Shown here piece by piece: positions 59,791-64,000 of a stretch of DNA of 64,000 nt. Each line of letters opens with the position of its first letter. Positions within the stretch are counted from its first letter, which is position 1. The stretch is from Apostichopus japonicus (taxonomy: Eukaryota; Echinodermata; Holothuroidea; Aspidochirotida; Stichopodidae), in contig NC_092573.1 of NCBI RefSeq assembly GCF_037975245.1, positions 8,834,501 to 8,898,500 of the forward strand. Direction: 5' to 3'. A model generated the notes under the pieces. The model did no database searches. It saw only the letters and a list, made by a program, of their open reading frames with translations, and had not been told where the DNA came from. The position numbers were made by a program, and so were the translations under genes.

Positions 59791-62050
59791 ACCAAGCGCC
59801 TTTCTTAAATTTGTAGTTTTGATCATATCAAATTTTCTTTAGCAATGCCACACAACCAAACGTAAATCATTATTAGTAATTTTGTCTCACACGATAGCTT
59901 TGCACTGAATTGTGCTACTCGAAGAGATTTTTGAGTCACGGGTATATGTAGCACTGATATTGGTCAATAATGCTCCAATTAGTTACTGCACTTTAATATT
60001 AGATTGTGACGTATAACATTGCGTCATGTACATTGACCCTCACCTTCTTCTTCCCTCGCATCCTACTCATCTTTCCTGCCATCAACTACAGTAAATGCTT
60101 CGTCGAGTGACCCGGATGTGCGTTGTTTCTTCATGTCCTTGAATGCAACACTTTACTGAGCTTTTTTCAAATACGGGAAATCCCCTCTTACTCCCAGGCG
60201 CCACAATACAAGAAGGACAGATCGTGAAATATGTCCAGAGTCATTATTCTGTGTCGTTAATAGTATGAAGTTGTCATTACTACTTTTCCCTCCTACATTT
60301 TTGAATTTTCCTGATTATTATTCTCTTATTTCTTTGTTTTTATTATATAATAATATAAATTTGTCTTCACTTCTTTGTGTTTGTACACTTTATTGCTTTT
60401 TACCATATCATGTCTATAGAGCAAATACAGATATGATTGCGTAAACTAAAGGAGGACTGTGTTAGTAAAGTCAGTCTGTTACCGTAAAACAGTAAAATTA
60501 TTTATCACAATAAGTGAAATTAATCTAAGTGTATTTAAATCGTAATCACCTCACAATGGAGATTATGTTAAACAAACGTGTCCTACTATTTGACTAGTGT
60601 TTTTTCCGGTAATTTTTATCCCTTATGTATTTTGTGACGTTTAGAATTTACACAGTACACGTCATTGTTAGTGCAACACGTAAATGTATATTGATATGAA
60701 AACAAACATAAAAACTTATTTCCTTGTTTAATCAATGCCGTCAAAGTATTTACTCAGGCCTGAATTTTTCATTTTCCCTCTTTCTTTAATAATAAAACAA
60801 AAACGTGAAACACTCTATAGGATTGGATAGATGAATTCCTTTTGAGCAGTATGTAGCACTGATTCAAAATAAAACATGAAAACTAGTCAATTTTCTCACA
60901 TAATTCACTGTTCTGTACTTAACACCCAGAATGATGCAGTTTGTAAGATTATAAGAATAGTCCACGATAGCTTTTCATTTTGCACTGGTGAAAGAGGATC
61001 AAACATATTCTAAGCATTAAGATATTGGTAGTTGGAGTTGTCACAGATTTCTTTTTCGTTTTGCCATAAATGAACAGTTTATAAGAAGGTGTGATGTCAT
61101 AGTTGAACGTGGGCAACAATATATTTCGTATTAAAAATATCTTGGAATGGATAACCTTCTAACTTTACCAACGGGGATGTGAATGTAAACATATTTCAAT
61201 AAATGTAATGTATCTATATTGAGATTTGTCCCAATGTCGAAAATTAGAAACTTAGATGTACATTAGACGAAAAACATAAAATAAGTTTTTCTGATTGCAT
61301 CTATGACATTGTACCCAGGGGCGTCAATCATAGGGGGGGGGGGCGGCGGCACGCTCCCACTTTCTGAAGGGTGGGGATATATTATAAACTAACCCCTCGG
61401 TTTAGTGACTGAATCGTGTAGACGCTAAGCCTATCGGGCTCATAATGACTCGTGTATCTCATGAAAGGAGCTCAAACATTGTGCTATGAGATTAGTAGTT
61501 GTTAATGTTTTATTCTCATTTGCTTCACGCCTGATGAAAAATGAAATCATTCAACTAGGTTGAAATAAGAATAACATATTTCATTTATAGCGTAAATTGC
61601 ACGAGGAACCGCACCCATACACCGCTGAGGCTATATGCTAAGTCAGCAGATACTGATCTCCAGATCGCCTTTCCAGTATATTATTTTTCATATTTTATAG
61701 TGTGTTGTATTATCACGTTAAAGCAATATAACACTGCATGTAAATTATATTGTGCATTCAGTTTGGTTAGCAATGCCACTCATGATAGGTTTAAGTGTTT
61801 GTGAAATAATAACATATGTTATAGGAGTTTGGAGACTGGGTGCCTAGGTGATAAGCTGCTATAATCATGTTGTTATAACCATGTTATTCATTATACCTCA
61901 AGTTTAGTAGTACATATCCTTAACTGATGCCAAGTTCAAGTCCGTACCCTGCAGTGGTCATGGTGGTGGTGGGGGGGTCGTCCCCGTGCGATTTACACTT
62001 TATAAATGAAAGTAGGTCTTCGACAATGAGACGCCCGCACAGTACGAGAT
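59791..62050. other. Intergenic, no gene seen
   Basis: AT-rich. The only landmark is CCAGGGGCGTCAATCAT plus a G run at 61316-61342, a hAT-type end without a recognisable partner. Confidence 0.4.
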
Positions 62051-62292
62051 ATTTGTATGTATGTATTTTAGATCCGCCTCCAAGCAGGAACTCGCGAAGA
62101 CGCCTCATTGGCTTATCAAAGCCGCAAGCTGACCGACGTCAGTCTCTTAGATTCATATTTAACGTCCATGATAATGAATTGTCAATTTTCAACAACTCTG
62201 TAACTAGACGAAGTACATTAATCTTGGAGTTACTCGAATTGGGGACCTTATGATTGGAAGGCAGCGGCGTTAACGACTGAGCTAACACTGCG
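62051..62292 (-). mobile_element. tRNA-derived SINE, full-length, minus strand
   Basis: From 62292 leftwards the minus strand reads GTGTTAGCTCAGTCGTTAAC, AAGGTCCCCAATTCGAGTAA, GTTACAGAGTTGTTGAAAAT, CATGGACGTTAAATATGAAT, GGTCAGCTTGCGGCTTTGAT, AATGAGGCGTCTTCGCGAGT, and a (CATA)n tail. It is the same family as 42704-42970. Its B box has a base change (AATTCGAGT). Confidence 0.9.
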
Positions 62293-63114
62293 TATTCAGT
62301 TGGTTTTAGCGAACTTTTCATATCATTTCGTTCAGCCGATACTCATAGCTGGTACAGCAACTACTGTTCATGTCCTACAACAGTGCCTCAGTAATGACTA
62401 CTTTGTGTTCATCAAACGGTAAAATATGTTACATGTGGCAGTGTAACAACTGCAAAGCTGTTAAACTTGTTCCCATGAAAGAACTGATAAAGATGATAAT
62501 GCCTACGAGATGAAGTAAAGGAGAGTACGGTACCGCTTGATTCCAGTTCACACCTCTCTTTAAATTACGCCATTTCGTCATGCCGAGAACGCAGAAAGAC
62601 CATGTTTGGTTATATCCATAGGCTTACTTATAGCATAAAACGACTAGATACGACTTCATTTTAGAATCGCGTATTCATGACCTCGCTCTAAATGGTTGGT
62701 ACAACAACTACTGTTCATGTCCCAAACACTTGCAGTAATTACTACTTTGTGTTTGTAACATGGTAACATGTGTTACAGGACATGAACAGTAGAGACTGTG
62801 CCATCTATGAGTATCGGGTGTTTCGTCTCATTTCATTAGTCAGACGTGTACAAGATTCTAGGCACGTGTTGTATGAATGGCGTTCAAAAAAAAAGACAAG
62901 GTTTATTTTAACCGCTCATCACGTATATGCACGATCGCGGATGCGAGGAACGTGCGCTTGTTTTGGCTTCGTTTTGGTTAGAGTGACAATGAACTGAGAG
63001 CTCCTAAGAACATGCGCAAACAGTTTAGCAGTCTTATGAGAAACTACGGTGCGTAAATATGTCTATTACGTCTATAGTCTATGTTTTATATAGGCCTATC
63101 ACTTGCATTCTTAA
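62293..63114. other. Intergenic, no gene seen
   Basis: TGTTCATGTCC...ACTACTTTGTGTT-type phrases occur twice (62366-62410 and 62713-62752), an imperfect direct repeat of about 350 base spacing. No coding evidence. Confidence 0.4.
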
Positions 63115-63290
63115 CAGGCGCGGCGGAACGGGAAAATTATTGGGGGGGGGGGGGCTAATGTGTGGAGACTATCTAAGCGCAGCGCCACCATCGGTTGGAG
63201 CGGAGCGTACAAGAAAATTTGGGGTTTTTCAAACCCCCAGATGGCCGGAAACGGCACTTCCCGGGTGCTTTATGCTGCGAATACCTAGCC
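63115..63290. repeat. Interspersed hAT-related repeat copy
   Basis: CAGGCGCGGCGGAACGGG, a 14-base G run, then GCGCAGCGCCACCATCGG, GCGGAGCGTACAAGAAAATT and CCCCCAGATGGCCGGAAACG, in the same order as 15000-15160. Another GC-rich relic (GGCAGCGGCGTAACGATGAG) begins near 63414. Confidence 0.7.
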
Positions 63291-64000
63291 CTAAAATATG
63301 GGTCTCAAGCCTGCAATTTCTCAGATTGCACGTAAAAATCTGTAAAAACATTGTAATTTGTATATTCAATGGTGTAAGTTAAGAGAGTAGCGACGTTTTT
63401 GAGTGTAGTAAGGGGCAGCGGCGTAACGATGAGTCTGGGGGCCCCTTGGTCCAGGGAAGGAAGGGCCCCTGGCTGCTACGGAGAATCAACCGATGTGCGC
63501 TAAGCGCACATCACGAGCGCGGAGCGCGAAGTCCCAAAGGCGTGGGTGCAGGGCCCGCCTTAGGGCCCTTGAAGCTCTGGGGCTCTACAAGCTCTCTGGT
63601 GCAATGTAAGCCGTATATGGAACATTTCGTGGTGATTTTATCGACTGAGATTTTGGGGAAAATCTGCGTTCATAGACACATTTTGGTCCGCCTTGTCTGT
63701 CATACTGGGAACATGAAAAAATGTGTTGCAAAGCTAGAATACATATACTGAAAGGACAATAAGACTGAGATTGAAAGGACAATAAGACCAAATGACCAAT
63801 GTCCAATTAACAAAAACATGTACATTTCCACCCGTGGCGTAACTCCTGCGGACAAATGATATCCAAGTTCCCAAGAACTTGGAAAGGCTAGAGCTTGAAT
63901 TTACTGAGCATGGCCTTCTTGTCAGTAGACATAACGATTAGTCCATCTATATCAAGTGACCATGCCTCCTCGCTCTCGATGGAAAGGGGTTCAAAATATG

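Overview
The window is AT-rich animal genomic DNA: genes split by GT-AG introns, antisense LINE copies, tRNA-derived SINEs, short terminal-inverted-repeat elements, microsatellites and many G/C homopolymer tracts. The frequent TAGGCCT(A) word, the SAM-domain/transposase gene pair and the exon-per-domain fibronectin III genes fit an invertebrate deuterostome. An echinoderm, perhaps a sea cucumber, is my best guess; this is inference, and no marker gene fixes the species.

Region 1 (1-9433) holds one spliced plus-strand gene for a SAM-domain protein of the 'SAMD3-like' type. It is incomplete at the left edge, with nine exons from 999 to 9433. Its 2.8 kb intron contains an intact 845-codon ORF with two N-terminal C2H2 fingers and a Tnp2/CMC(CACTA)-like transposase core. 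The two may be one transposon-derived unit.

Region 2 (9434-25758) is gene-poor. It has a 337 bp near-perfect palindromic element, a frameshifted small membrane-protein candidate, two nested hAT-like elements each with 8 bp target-site duplications (14792-16234 and 15610-16165), a truncated SINE, a seven-copy array of a 251 bp tandem repeat running into a Harbinger-transposase-like remnant, and a tRNA-like relic.

Region 3 (25759-54298) holds the main genes: two tandem plus-strand paralogues for secreted proteins of about 530 and 650 residues. Each has a signal-peptide exon, a Cys-containing N-terminal module I do not recognise, fibronectin type III exons (two and three respectively), a Cys-containing FnIII-like exon and a terminal FnIII exon ending in a stop. 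All introns are phase 1. Neither gene has a transmembrane or kinase/phosphatase exon. The second gene gained one FnIII exon by a local duplication that includes intron sequence. Intron 1 of the first gene (10.7 kb) carries a degenerate L1-type LINE on the opposite strand, a 200 bp tandem repeat and a 485 bp direct duplication.

Region 4 (54299-64000) has no gene I can support firmly. It contains a ~100 bp inverted repeat, one arm of which abuts a possible first coding exon, tRNA-like SINE relics, a reverse-transcriptase fragment on the minus strand, a full-length minus-strand SINE and hAT-like repeat debris.
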